From: Treponema sp.
GTDB taxonomy: Bacteria; Spirochaetota; Spirochaetia; Treponematales; Breznakiellaceae
Length of the DNA stretch: 22,205 bases
Direction of reading: 5' to 3'
Assembly: GCA_031283505.1 (NCBI GenBank)
Contig: JAITBO010000051.1
Coordinates: 1-22,205 of the forward strand
Shown one piece after another: positions 1-7,641 of the stretch (position 1 is its first letter; each line of letters starts with the position of its first letter). The position numbers and the translations under genes are program-made. The notes beneath the pieces were generated by a model. The model searched no databases. It was not told the DNA's origin and saw only the letters and a list, made by a program, of their open reading frames with translations.

Positions 1-38
1 AAACCAATCTAGCGGAAGTATCGGACTTCGATCCGCCG

Positions 39-880
39 ATGCCGTATACACAGTATACCCTGGACGAAAATGCGCTACAGGCAATGGCGGGTATGAAGCT
101 GCCTAAATGCTATGTGTCGATGATACTCGGCACGCATCCGCATCCAGGCAGCATTTATCGCGAGTTGAACCGAAACAGTACCGGCGGAGTACCGGCGGTG
201 TTTATACCAGTAACGAGGCTCAACAGGCGAGCGCGCAAAGGCGCCTGGATAACAAGCCAAGCCTCAGGCTTGACGACCATGTGCTCACACGGGAAATCAC
301 GCGTCTGTTCAAACAAGACCTGTCCGCAGACCAGATTTCAGGCGGAAGGGGGCAAAAGACTGTCGCGGCCAGATACATGGCCGTGTCTCCGTCGCTAAAC
401 GCTCGCAAATCGTTGAAGAGAAGTCCCGTGCGGGTGATTGGGAAGGGGATAGCATAGAAGGCGCCGGCAAAAACGACTACATGGCGACATTTGTTGACCG
501 AAAGACAAAAGCGCTTCTGGCAAAGGTAATGCCGGACAAGACGGCGGCGGCCTTGAACAAGGCCGCTATCTGCGTCTTCAAGCCAATACCCGTTTAGATG
601 CGGAACACTCTGACGCTGGACAAGGGCAAGGAATTCGCGGCACATAAGAGCCTGTCTCAATCTCTTGCGCTGGACATCTATATCGCCCATCCCTATCACT
701 CATGGGAACGGGGACTGAACGAACACACCACGGGCTGATACGGCAGTAGCTGCCTAAAAAAACACCGTTTGATGGACTCATCCAAAAACAGCTTGGCCAC
801 ATCGTTAATAAAATCAACAATCGGCCACGCAAGGTTTTAGGCTGCCTGACCCCTTACGAAATAATTCGTACTTCAAAAAA
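39..880 (+). pseudogene. IS30-family transposase, decayed (multiple frameshifts and stops)
   Basis: This is a remnant of an IS30-type DDE transposase, which would have cut and joined the ends of its own insertion sequence. The N-terminal helix-turn-helix part reads in one frame from 39 and ends in YRELNRNS near 185. The next part (YTSNEAQQASAQRR, then LSADQISG) reads in a second frame to about 330. The catalytic core reads in a third frame from 436: DWEGDSIEG carries the first Asp, LTLDKGKEFA the second, and YHSWERGLNEH the Glu, followed by NNRPRKVLG and TPYEI near 810-865. In-frame stops occur near 595 and 736, and the usual Asn of the TxDNG motif is Lys. At least two frame changes plus two stops make it non-functional. 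I could not identify terminal inverted repeats, so the ends of the element are not defined. Confidence 0.85.
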
Positions 881-1133
881 AGATCGAGAGGAAACATCTG
901 TGATTACGGACGTAGAGTTCTCGTAGTACGCAAAGGGATACGTCTTTCCAAAGCCCCTCGTATGCACAAAATAGTTATTGCCCTCGTTATAAACTTCTGG
1001 TTCTTGCAGAGAATTATTTGGCAAACAACATCTTTCGTCCACTAACTGTTTTTTGAAGAAGTTATTTAACCACTGGAAAGCGTTTGATATGGCCTTCTTC
1101 TACATCAATTACGTTTTTGTTTGAGGGCGTCAT
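854..1133 (-). pseudogene. Unknown small gene, probably frameshifted
   Basis: I do not recognise this protein. On the minus strand an ATG at 1133 lies behind an AAGGTGA-like ribosome binding site and opens a frame (MTPSNKNVIDVEEGHIKRF...) that stops after 23 codons. A different frame then continues with natural-looking residues (WLNNFFKKQLVDER, then YFVHTRGFGKTYPF) to a stop at 854. One insertion or deletion around 1060-1070 would join the two into a protein of about 90 residues. Composition is AT-rich compared with the housekeeping genes further on. The end abuts the tail of the IS30 remnant, so the gene may have been cut by that insertion. The coding character is a judgement from composition only. 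Confidence 0.3.
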
Positions 1134-1338
1134 ACTTTGCGGATCACCTTAAAAATTCGAAGTTCGACAAAACAAGATGATAAACGAGAGGACAAAACAT
1201 GAAATATCCACAGATTACGCTAAAGTTGACCTGTAATTCAGATTCTTTGCTTGCTTCAGGGCAGACCTTTCCCCGGAACACTTTTGGTTTGGGGCGGAAA
1301 CTATGGCTGTTTTGGGATAGTGGGCGGATTGGCCCTCC

Positions 1339-1802
1339 TTATCCGGGCCTAGAAGGGGCAAAAAACGGGAATATGCGGGGAAAAAAGGCCCTCACCGCCT
1401 CTTCCCCATTAGAGGGTCTGACCCTGAAGTTTGATGCCACTCTCTCCCCGGTTTCTTCCCACTCCTCCTCCATCGGCTCTCCCTCCAGTATCCGCGAACC
1501 ATATCTGTCACCCCAGATATGCCTCGTCCTCCCGGTTGAATGAATCGTTGTGCAAACACCTGTTTCATCCACTTCATGATTGCAGAAAGTTCCAGTCCAT
1601 TCTTCGGCTTAATATAAAACCTAAGCAGGTCATCCTCAAGATGTAGCCTGCGAATCTCGAAGGCAAACAGCAGGTTGGCCTCACGGAAGATCCGTACAAA
1701 AATCGCCAGGGCGGAATAGCGGCGGAACAAGGGTTCTCGGTTATTGATGCGGGTGATGACTTCGTACCAGACGCCCGGTTTCAGCAGTCGTAATGATCTC
1801 AT
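1339..1802 (-). pseudogene. Y1/REP-associated-transposase-like protein, frameshifted and lacking catalytic residues
   Basis: The N-terminal part (from ATG 1802) resembles the Y1 transposase fold of the IS200/REP-associated tyrosine transposase (RAYT) families: PGVWYEVITRINNREPLF corresponds to the first strand and helix, and MKWMKQVFAQRF to the helix that normally carries the catalytic Tyr. A one-base frameshift near 1540 moves the rest (TGRTRHIWGDRYGSRILEG, then an acidic stretch) into another frame that ends at 1339. Two features suggest it was inactive as a nuclease even before the frameshift. The HUH metal motif, usually PNHxH, is replaced by LEDDLLRFYIKP. The expected Tyr position in the QVFAQRF helix is Phe. 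The AT-rich region upstream (1803-1930) has no clear promoter. An alternative is a domesticated Y1-like family rather than a recently broken transposase. Confidence 0.65.
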
Positions 1803-1936
1803 GATGATGATATGGGATTGAAACGCTGTTTTGCTTCAATGAGTTGAGGGGATTAAAGAAAATCAGGCCGGAATAAACCTTTTTTACAACAAGAAGTGAG
1901 TTTTCACTATTTGAAATTTTTACGGGTCAAGTTTAG

Positions 1937-1961
1937 CGCAGAGTGGCGGGGTATTAAACCC
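1937..1961 (-). repeat. 25-bp repeat, copy 1 (inverted relative to copy at 21952)
   Basis: Read on the minus strand, this matches 21952-21976 at 24 of 25 bases. The shared core is GGGTTTAATACCCCGCC followed by CTCTGCG. The second copy continues into a perfect 9-bp GC hairpin. This copy instead continues as CTAAAC, so only part of the element is retained. It is probably the end of a dispersed element. Confidence 0.7.
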
Positions 1962-2049
1962 AAATGGGACAAATAGGCCAAACTTCGAGTTTTGTTACCG
2001 AAGCGGTCGCCAGCCAAAACGCGCAAGGGATAGAAGCGGAAATCCCGCA

Positions 2050-2066
2050 AGCCCCTGCAAGGGGCT
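2050..2066. repeat. Perfect 7-bp stem-loop
   Basis: AGCCCCT and AGGGGCT are exact reverse complements around the loop GCA. There is no T-run after it on either side, so it does not look like an intrinsic terminator. It lies in the repeat-rich, gene-poor stretch. Confidence 0.45.
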
Positions 2067-2128
2067 GAGGAATTGAAGCGGATAGCCCGGTCGCCTGCGA
2101 TGCGCCCAACATAAACTCGACATTCGGC

Positions 2129-2293
2129 CTAATAAAATTTGCCCCTGTAATGGATAAACAGGTCCTTATGATAAGCCACATACACTCGGGTTACCCCGGT
2201 GGGTTTTGGAATCCCATGATTGCCGAATTTGTGTTTCTTTGAATACGACTTCTGGATCTTTTTGTTTTGCAGGTTGGAGATATAACCCCCCAT
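2129..2293 (-). CDS. Possible 54-residue protein or gene remnant, unknown
   Basis: This minus-strand frame from ATG 2293 to TAG 2129 encodes a Lys- and Tyr-rich peptide (MGGYISNLQNKK..., ending VYVAYHKDLFIHYRGKFY). Codon use looks more protein-like than in the overlapping longer frames. The same frame continues upstream of the ATG for about 14 codons before hitting a stop, which suggests the C-terminal remnant of a longer gene. No family was recognised and no ribosome binding site is evident. Confidence 0.25.
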   Translation of the reverse strand: MGGYISNLQNKKIQKSYSKKHKFGNHGIPKPTGVTRVYVAYHKDLFIHYRGKFY

Positions 2294-2533
2294 TTGTTCT
2301 CCCCGCTTCTTACCCTGTCCATAGGGATTAGGTATTCACCGCTTCTTGGTCTATGCTCACCCCCTTCGGTTTGCCGGATATGTCGGTTCTTTCGTAAAAT
2401 CCACAGCCGCCTTGATTTCCCTGGGTCTTTAATCTGTCTTTGGGACAGGGTAAATCGTGTCTGCTGTTCCGTATGTGTTACGGACAATAAATTTTCTATA
2501 CCTTATCCTACCTACATTGAGCCGGTTTCAAAA

Positions 2534-2574
2534 CAGGGGCCGATTATCGAAAAGATTTATATGTACCGGCCCTG
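2534..2574 (+). promoter_or_regulatory. Stem-loop in the presumed leader of the helicase gene
   Basis: CAGGGGCCG (2534-2542) can pair with CGGCCCTG (2567-2574) with one bulged G, leaving a loop of about 24 nt. It lies 50 nt before the helicase start codon and has no T-run. It may be a 5'-UTR structure. DEAD-box helicase genes sometimes autoregulate through leader structure, but nothing here proves that. Confidence 0.3.
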
Positions 2575-2624
2575 CTATCTCCTCTATTCAAAATCCAAAT
2601 AATCAGATATAACTACCACATTAT

Positions 2625-4439
2625 ATGGAATTTACCGAATTAAATTTGCATCCTGATCTCCAGCGGGGCATTTTCGAGACAGGGTATTTTACCTGTATGC
2701 CGGTTCAGGAACAGGTATTGGTCAATGCGTTTGGGGGACAGGACCTTTATGTTCAATCCCAGACAGGAACGGGGAAAACCGCCGCCTTCCTGGTGGTTAT
2801 TTTTCAGCGCCTCCTGACAGAGCCCCTCCTTTCCGGAAAGAAGGCCCTCATCATGGTGCCCACCAGGGAACTGGCGGTGCAGGTGGAGGAGGAGGCGAAA
2901 CTCCTGGGGAAGTACCTCCCTTTTAAGATCGGGAGTTTTTACGGCGGCGTCGGGTATTCGGATCAGCAGCGGCTTTTGAAGGACAATGCGCAGATCCTCG
3001 TGGGGACTCCGGGGCGGGTGCTGGATTTGAACGCTTCGGGCAGGATGAACCTGATGGACATCGCTTTTCTGGTGCTGGACGAAGCGGATCGTATGTTCGA
3101 CATGGGTTTCTACCCCGATTTGCGGAAGCTCATTAAGGTAGTTTCCCCGGCGGACCGGCGGCAGACCATGCTGTTCAGCGCGACTCTCAACAACTGGGTC
3201 AAGAATCTGGCTTGGGAATACACCAAATCTCCCCGGGAAATTGAAATCGCCCCGGAAAACATCACGGTGGAGGAAATCGATCAGATCCTCTACCATGTGC
3301 CAAGTGAAGACAAGATGAAGCTCCTTATGGGTATTCTGAAGCGTGAAAAACCGGAAAGCGCTATCATCTTCTGCAACACCAAGCGGTACGCCGAGATCGT
3401 TGCGAAACGGCTTAGAATCAACGGGATAGTCTGCGAATTCATCATGGGGGATCTGCCTCAATCCAAGCGGCTCAAGATCATTGACGATGTAAAGGCCGGA
3501 AAAATCCGCTTTCTGGTGGCCACCGACGTGGCGGCCCGGGGGCTTGACATTGAAGCCCTGGCCATGGTGGTGAACTACGACCTGCCGGTAGAGGAGGAGA
3601 ACTACGTCCACCGTATAGGCCGTACCGCCAGGGCAGGGAAGACCGGCAAAGCCGTCACCCTGGCCAGCGAACAGGATGTGTACGAACTCCCCGCCATTGA
3701 GCGGTACATCGGGAAGAAGATTCCTTCCGAGATAGCGGTAAAGGAGCTTTATGGGGAGGACAAGAGCGCGAATATGCGGATCAGGACCGAACGCTACGAC
3801 GATGGCCGGCGGCCTGTTTCCCGGAGCAGGGACAATGAGCGTTCCGGCGGGCGGCGACCTCCTTTTTGGGGCGGCGAAGCGCGGCGTCATCCCGACCAGG
3901 GCCGGGAGCGTGGTGGAAACAGCCGGAGCGCCGAAAGTGCCCATGTCCGGGATGAACGGCGGCCTCCCCGCCGGGACCGGGCGGAAAGCCGGGAATCGCC
4001 GCCGAATATTTCCGGCCTCTCCCTGGAGGAGCGGATGGCTTATTACAAGCAGAAATACGACAAAACCCCGGGTTCCAGGCAGGAAGGCGGCCAGGTCGAA
4101 AATCGGCGCGGAGCCGGAAATCGGGACCGGGACCGGTCCCGGGAAAAGCCCCCCGCAGGGAACCGTGAGGGAGCGCGGAGGAAACGGGACACCGGTAAAG
4201 GGGCGGACAGGCAGACAGCCGGACAGCAGCCCCGGCGCGGCGGCAAAGGCGGAGCGGACCGTACCGCCAATCAGGGCGGTGGCCGGGACGCCGGAAGGAA
4301 CAGGCCTTCGAGGGCGGCGGGTCAGGGCGGCAAAAAGGCCGAAACCAGCCGGCCTTCAACCGGGACCGGGACATCGCAAAAACAGGGCCTTTTAAGTCGG
4401 CTCCTGGGAATTTTCAAACCCAAAAAACAAAAGGAATAG
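2625..4439 (+). CDS. DEAD-box ATP-dependent RNA helicase with long basic disordered tail
   Basis: This cytoplasmic ATP-driven RNA helicase probably acts in RNA remodelling, decay or ribosome assembly. All core motifs are present in order: Q motif (MPVQEQ, 25-30), motif I (SQTGTGKT, 45-52), PTREL (79-83), TPGR (128-131), DEAD (152-155), SAT (185-187), IIFCNT (247-252), ATDVAARGLD (299-308) and HRIGRTARAG (329-338). The opening FTELNLHPDLQRGI resembles RhlB-type proteins and fixes the ATG at 2625, although no good Shine-Dalgarno precedes it. Residues 380-604 form a hydrophilic Arg/Gly/Asp-rich tail, likely disordered and RNA-binding. An embedded helix-like element (LSLEERMAYYKQKY) and a basic C-terminus (LLSRLLGIFKPKKQKE) interrupt this tail. 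The gene is followed after 3 nt by the ABC-F gene. Assignment to RhlB, RhlE or CsdA cannot be made from motifs alone. Confidence 0.95.
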   Translation: MEFTELNLHPDLQRGIFETGYFTCMPVQEQVLVNAFGGQDLYVQSQTGTGKTAAFLVVIFQRLLTEPLLSGKKALIMVPTRELAVQVEEEAKLLGKYLPFKIGSFYGGVGYSDQQRLLKDNAQILVGTPGRVLDLNASGRMNLMDIAFLVLDEADRMFDMGFYPDLRKLIKVVSPADRRQTMLFSATLNNWVKNLAWEYTKSPREIEIAPENITVEEIDQILYHVPSEDKMKLLMGILKREKPESAIIFCNTKRYAEIVAKRLRINGIVCEFIMGDLPQSKRLKIIDDVKAGKIRFLVATDVAARGLDIEALAMVVNYDLPVEEENYVHRIGRTARAGKTGKAVTLASEQDVYELPAIERYIGKKIPSEIAVKELYGEDKSANMRIRTERYDDGRRPVSRSRDNERSGGRRPPFWGGEARRHPDQGRERGGNSRSAESAHVRDERRPPRRDRAESRESPPNISGLSLEERMAYYKQKYDKTPGSRQEGGQVENRRGAGNRDRDRSREKPPAGNREGARRKRDTGKGADRQTAGQQPRRGGKGGADRTANQGGGRDAGRNRPSRAAGQGGKKAETSRPSTGTGTSQKQGLLSRLLGIFKPKKQKE

Positions 4440-4442
4440 TCA

Positions 4443-6089
4443 GTGATCACCGTTACCGATGTAAGTCTCAGTTATGGAGAGCGGACCCTCTTTAAGGATG
4501 TAAATGTCAAATTCACCCCCGGCAATTGTTATGGGATAATAGGCGCCAATGGGGCGGGGAAATCGACCTTTCTCAGTATCCTGTCCGGCGAGACCGAACA
4601 CGACAAGGGCGAAATCTCCGTCACTACCGGGGAGCGTATCGCGGTTCTGGGACAGGATCACTTTGCCTTCGAGGAATTTACGGCGCTGGAAACCGTGATC
4701 ATGGGGTACCCCAAACTCTACAAAGTCCAGAAGGAAAGGGAAGCAATTTATGCCAAGGAAGATTTTTCCGAAGAAGACGGCATGAGGGCCAGCGAACTGG
4801 AAGCGGACTTTGCGGACCTGGGCGGCTGGGAAGCGGAGGCCCAGGCGGGGCAGCTCCTTTCCGGCCTGGGGCTTGACGAAGACGATCACGGCAGGTTGAT
4901 GTCAGAACTGGATGAATCCAGAAAAGTACGGATTCTTCTGGCCCAGGCCCTTTTCGGCAGCCCGGACATCCTTCTTTTGGACGAGCCCACTAACGGCCTG
5001 GACCTGGAATCCATCGCCTGGCTTGAGGACTTCCTCATTGATTTTCCCAACACGGTGATTGTGGTGTCCCACGACCGGCACTTTCTCAACGCTGTCTGTA
5101 CCCACATCTGCGACATAGACTTTGGGAAGATAACCCTCTATTCGGGGAACTACGATTTCTGGTATCAGATGAGCCAGATGCTCCAGAGACAGGCCCGTGA
5201 TCAGTTGAAAAAGCGGGAAGAAAAGGCCAAAGAACTCAAGGAATTCATCCAGCGTTTCGCCTCCAACGCTTCCAAAAGCCGGCAGGCTACAAGCCGCAAG
5301 AAGGTCCTGGAGAAGCTGGACCTGGACAGCGTGACCGCCACCAGCCGGAAATTCCCCTATGTGGGTTTCAAACCCGGCAGGGAAATAGGCAACAACGTGC
5401 TTCGTATAGAGAACCTGGGTTTTACCTTTGAAGGAACGGAACTCCTGCGGGATTTCTCGTTGACGGTGAATAAAAACGACAAAATCGCCTTTGTCGGCGC
5501 CGGGCATACTTCAAAATCGGCCCTCTTCAACATCATCGCCGGAGAAACCAAGGCCGCCTGCGGGGACTACAGTTGGGGGCAGACCACTTCTTTCTCCTAC
5601 TTTCCCCGGGAAAACAGCGCCTTTTTTACTTCCGGTTTATCCATTACCGACTGGCTCAGGCAATACTCTCCGGAGCAGGACGAAACTTACGTGCGGAGTT
5701 TTCTGGGGCGTATGCTTTTTTCCGGCGACGAAGCCCTTAAGTCCGTCAACGTCCTTTCCGGGGGCGAAAAGGTGCGGTGTATGCTGGCAAAAATGATGTT
5801 TTCCGGCGCGAATGTCCTTATCCTGGACGAACCTACTAACCACCTGGATCTGGAAGCCATAACCGCCCTCAACGACGGCCTCATCGCCTTTTCGGGAGTT
5901 ATTCTCTTCAATTCCCACGACCACGAGTTCGTCAATTCTATAGCCAACCGCATCATCGAGATACTCCCCCCCGGCGGCAGCAATGCATATATAGACCGTA
6001 TGATGCCCTTCGACGACTACCTCAAAGACGAATCGGTCAAAGCCCTGCGGACCGCAGCTTATCATCACGCCGAACGGTTGAGTATATAG
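4443..6089 (+). CDS. ybiT: ABC-F ATPase, YbiT-like translation factor with degenerate second Walker A
   Basis: A soluble twin-ATPase protein with no membrane segments. ABC-F proteins bind the ribosomal E site and modulate translation. The first domain has Walker A GANGAGKS (34-41), Walker B ILLLDEP (176-182) and H-loop SHD (209-211). Its signature is MSELDESRKVR rather than LSGGE, as I remember for E. coli YbiT, and the segment FAFEEFTALETVIMG is also YbiT-like. The linker (243-300) carries the typical SNASKSRQATSR stretch. The second domain has LSGGEKVR (438-445), LDEPTNHLDL (461-470) and SHD (491-493). Its Walker A reads GAGHTSKS (352-359), with the glycine before Lys replaced by Ser. Start is GTG 4443 behind AAGGA at 4431-4435, 3 nt after the helicase stop, so it is co-transcribed and probably translationally coupled. 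It converges on the next gene with only 13 nt between stops and no visible terminator. Confidence 0.9.
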   Translation: MITVTDVSLSYGERTLFKDVNVKFTPGNCYGIIGANGAGKSTFLSILSGETEHDKGEISVTTGERIAVLGQDHFAFEEFTALETVIMGYPKLYKVQKEREAIYAKEDFSEEDGMRASELEADFADLGGWEAEAQAGQLLSGLGLDEDDHGRLMSELDESRKVRILLAQALFGSPDILLLDEPTNGLDLESIAWLEDFLIDFPNTVIVVSHDRHFLNAVCTHICDIDFGKITLYSGNYDFWYQMSQMLQRQARDQLKKREEKAKELKEFIQRFASNASKSRQATSRKKVLEKLDLDSVTATSRKFPYVGFKPGREIGNNVLRIENLGFTFEGTELLRDFSLTVNKNDKIAFVGAGHTSKSALFNIIAGETKAACGDYSWGQTTSFSYFPRENSAFFTSGLSITDWLRQYSPEQDETYVRSFLGRMLFSGDEALKSVNVLSGGEKVRCMLAKMMFSGANVLILDEPTNHLDLEAITALNDGLIAFSGVILFNSHDHEFVNSIANRIIEILPPGGSNAYIDRMMPFDDYLKDESVKALRTAAYHHAERLSI

Positions 6090-6102
6090 CGGTAGTGGCC
6101 TG

Positions 6103-7641
6103 TCACCGGATGTTGAAGTAGAACCTTTCCAGATAGGCGATGCGTCCCCGCGCTTCATTGCAGCGGGGGCTCTGAGGATATTCCCGTACCAGACGGCGGT
6201 AGTAGTCCAGGGCCTGGCGTATGTCCCGGCTGGGTCCGGCGGCTTCCAGGAACTGACCGTAAAGCCACCAGGCTTCGTCGCTGCCCAGGGGATAGCGCTT
6301 CCGAAATTGGTCCAGGATCGCCAGGGCCGGTTGAACCTGCCCCGCTTCAAAGGCGTCTCCGGCCCTGCGGAAATATTCGTCAGGCTGGGCATCCTCCGGT
6401 AAAGCGGGGACGCCGTTTCCCGAAAAGGCCGGCTGTGCCCCTGCGTCCGCAGCCTTGGGAGGAGCTACCGGAATTATGTCATCGTCCAAGCCCTCTGTCC
6501 GGACCGGAGGGCGGCGACCGGACGGCGCTTGCGGGGTTTTCGGCGGCGGGGGGATGGATGAGGCGGGAGCGTCCCCGGCCCGGCTGTCTTCGGCCTGGAC
6601 CGCAATGCCGACGGCTTCCCCGGAAGGCTCCTCTCCGGGAAGGTAGGGCCACCGGGGCGCGATGATCACCCCTCCCCGGTCCCCGGGAGGCGTGGACCGT
6701 TCTCGCACGGGAGCTTCGCTGACAATCACTTGAACATGATCATTCAGTATATAATCTCTGATATAGTCCTGCCTGTAGAATTTAAGTCCAAAAGTCCCCG
6801 CCTCCTCCGCCCGGAAGATAAAGGTCTGTCCCTCAGACTCGGAACGCCGGGAATTATAGGCGACTCCCGGACGAGAACGGAGTTCCCCTAGGTACACCCA
6901 GCCGGTCCCCCGGAAGGGAATCTCTATGGTCTGGCCCACGTCGGCCTGGACAATCCGGGAATACTCAATCTCCTCATCGGAAGGGGGTATCGCCGGGGGA
7001 GAGGGCGGTTCCCTGGCGGGAGGGTTGGGGACCGGAACCGTCGGCAGGGCAAGGGGTTCCCGCGCCAGGCCGGAGGGCTGTTCCACCGGGCGGGGCCTTG
7101 AGGGCGGCCCGGAAGGAGGGGCCGGAGCAGGGTCCGGCTTAGGCGGCGGGGTCCGGGCCGGCTCCGGGGGACTTACCGGCGCGGGTTGAGGAACCGGCGT
7201 CCCGGCAGGAGGGGCGGCCCGGACAGGCGCGGGTTCCGGCGCTATATCCAGGATCGGGGGTTCATCCAGTAAAAGGGGGCCGGGAAATTGAGGTTTGGGT
7301 GCGGGAAACGGCGCAACCGCGACTTCGGGGGTCTCCGCCGGTTCCGGAAAGACCGGCTCCGGGAGGGTTGCGAATTCACCGGACAATTCCGGAGGCAAGG
7401 ACTCAAAGAGCGTAATATCAGGCGTTTCTTCCTCTGCCGAAAGGTCCGCCGTCGAATTTTCAACGACTGCCGGATCCGGGGCGGCTTTAAGGCCGAAAGG
7501 CTCTTCCTCTCCCGCTTCCATCTGCGTGACCGGCGTTTCCACAAAATCGCCGCCCTCCGCACCAGGGGCGCTTTTGCAGGAAATACATAAAAGACAAAAC
7601 ATCCACAGCAACAGCAGGCGGAAAGCCCGAATGTACTTCAT
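6103..7641 (-). CDS. Proline-rich lipoprotein with TPR-like C-terminus
   Basis: This is a predicted secreted lipoprotein. An N-terminal hydrophobic stretch (residues 6-21) ends in LCISC, putting the lipidated Cys at 22. The lipobox is non-canonical but of the loose kind seen in spirochaetes. Residues 75-222 are a Pro/Glu/Ala-rich low-complexity spacer, suited to crossing the periplasm. Residues 225-310 look like a compact beta domain (DVGQTIEIPFRGTGWVYLGEL, then AGTFGLKFYRQDY). A second low-complexity stretch follows. Residues 421-509 form two or three TPR-like helical hairpins (FRRAGDAFEAGQ, then ALDYYRRLVREYP). This architecture suggests a periplasmic scaffold or cell-envelope assembly factor. 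The start overlaps the previous stop as ATGA, with AAAGGA 5 nt upstream of the ATG. The exact function is unknown. Confidence 0.8.
   Translation of the reverse strand: MKYIRAFRLLLLWMFCLLCISCKSAPGAEGGDFVETPVTQMEAGEEEPFGLKAAPDPAVVENSTADLSAEEETPDITLFESLPPELSGEFATLPEPVFPEPAETPEVAVAPFPAPKPQFPGPLLLDEPPILDIAPEPAPVRAAPPAGTPVPQPAPVSPPEPARTPPPKPDPAPAPPSGPPSRPRPVEQPSGLAREPLALPTVPVPNPPAREPPSPPAIPPSDEEIEYSRIVQADVGQTIEIPFRGTGWVYLGELRSRPGVAYNSRRSESEGQTFIFRAEEAGTFGLKFYRQDYIRDYILNDHVQVIVSEAPVRERSTPPGDRGGVIIAPRWPYLPGEEPSGEAVGIAVQAEDSRAGDAPASSIPPPPKTPQAPSGRRPPVRTEGLDDDIIPVAPPKAADAGAQPAFSGNGVPALPEDAQPDEYFRRAGDAFEAGQVQPALAILDQFRKRYPLGSDEAWWLYGQFLEAAGPSRDIRQALDYYRRLVREYPQSPRCNEARGRIAYLERFYFNIR

Larger units (their letters stand above)
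1803..2624. other. Gene-poor stretch with repeats before the helicase operon
   Basis: No convincing intact gene was found in these 822 bp. The stretch holds an AT-rich segment (1803-1930), a 25-bp repeat shared with the right end of the window (1937-1961), a perfect 7-bp stem with a 3-nt loop at 2050-2066, a possible 54-codon minus-strand reading frame (2129-2293), and a pairing of 2534-2542 with 2567-2574 in the presumed helicase leader. Overlapping open frames on both strands between 1954 and 2602 are short and share no recognisable motif. The content suggests accumulated mobile-element debris. Confidence 0.5.

Noticed and set aside
1199..1543. 114-codon plus-strand open frame
   Set aside because: Most of it is antisense to the Y1-like gene and the translation is unremarkable. 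The upstream ribosome binding site is poor.
1954..2181. 75-codon minus-strand open frame
   Set aside because: It runs through the repeat sequence and a stem-loop and has no recognisable domain. It probably belongs to a repetitive element rather than a gene.
2191..2602. 98-codon minus and 111-codon plus open frames in the gap before the helicase
   Set aside because: They overlap each other, have no motif, and their codon composition looks non-coding. At most there is a short remnant in a third frame (2129-2293).
2640..3944. 434-codon open frame on the minus strand inside the helicase gene
   Set aside because: It is fully antisense to a gene with every DEAD-box motif, and its translation shows no motif or domain of its own. 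Long antisense frames are expected in GC-rich genes.
3751..4395. Overlapping long open frames on both strands in the helicase tail region
   Set aside because: The tail is very GC-rich and repetitive, so stop codons are rare in all frames. The helicase frame is continuous with the core and ends just before the next gene's ribosome binding site.
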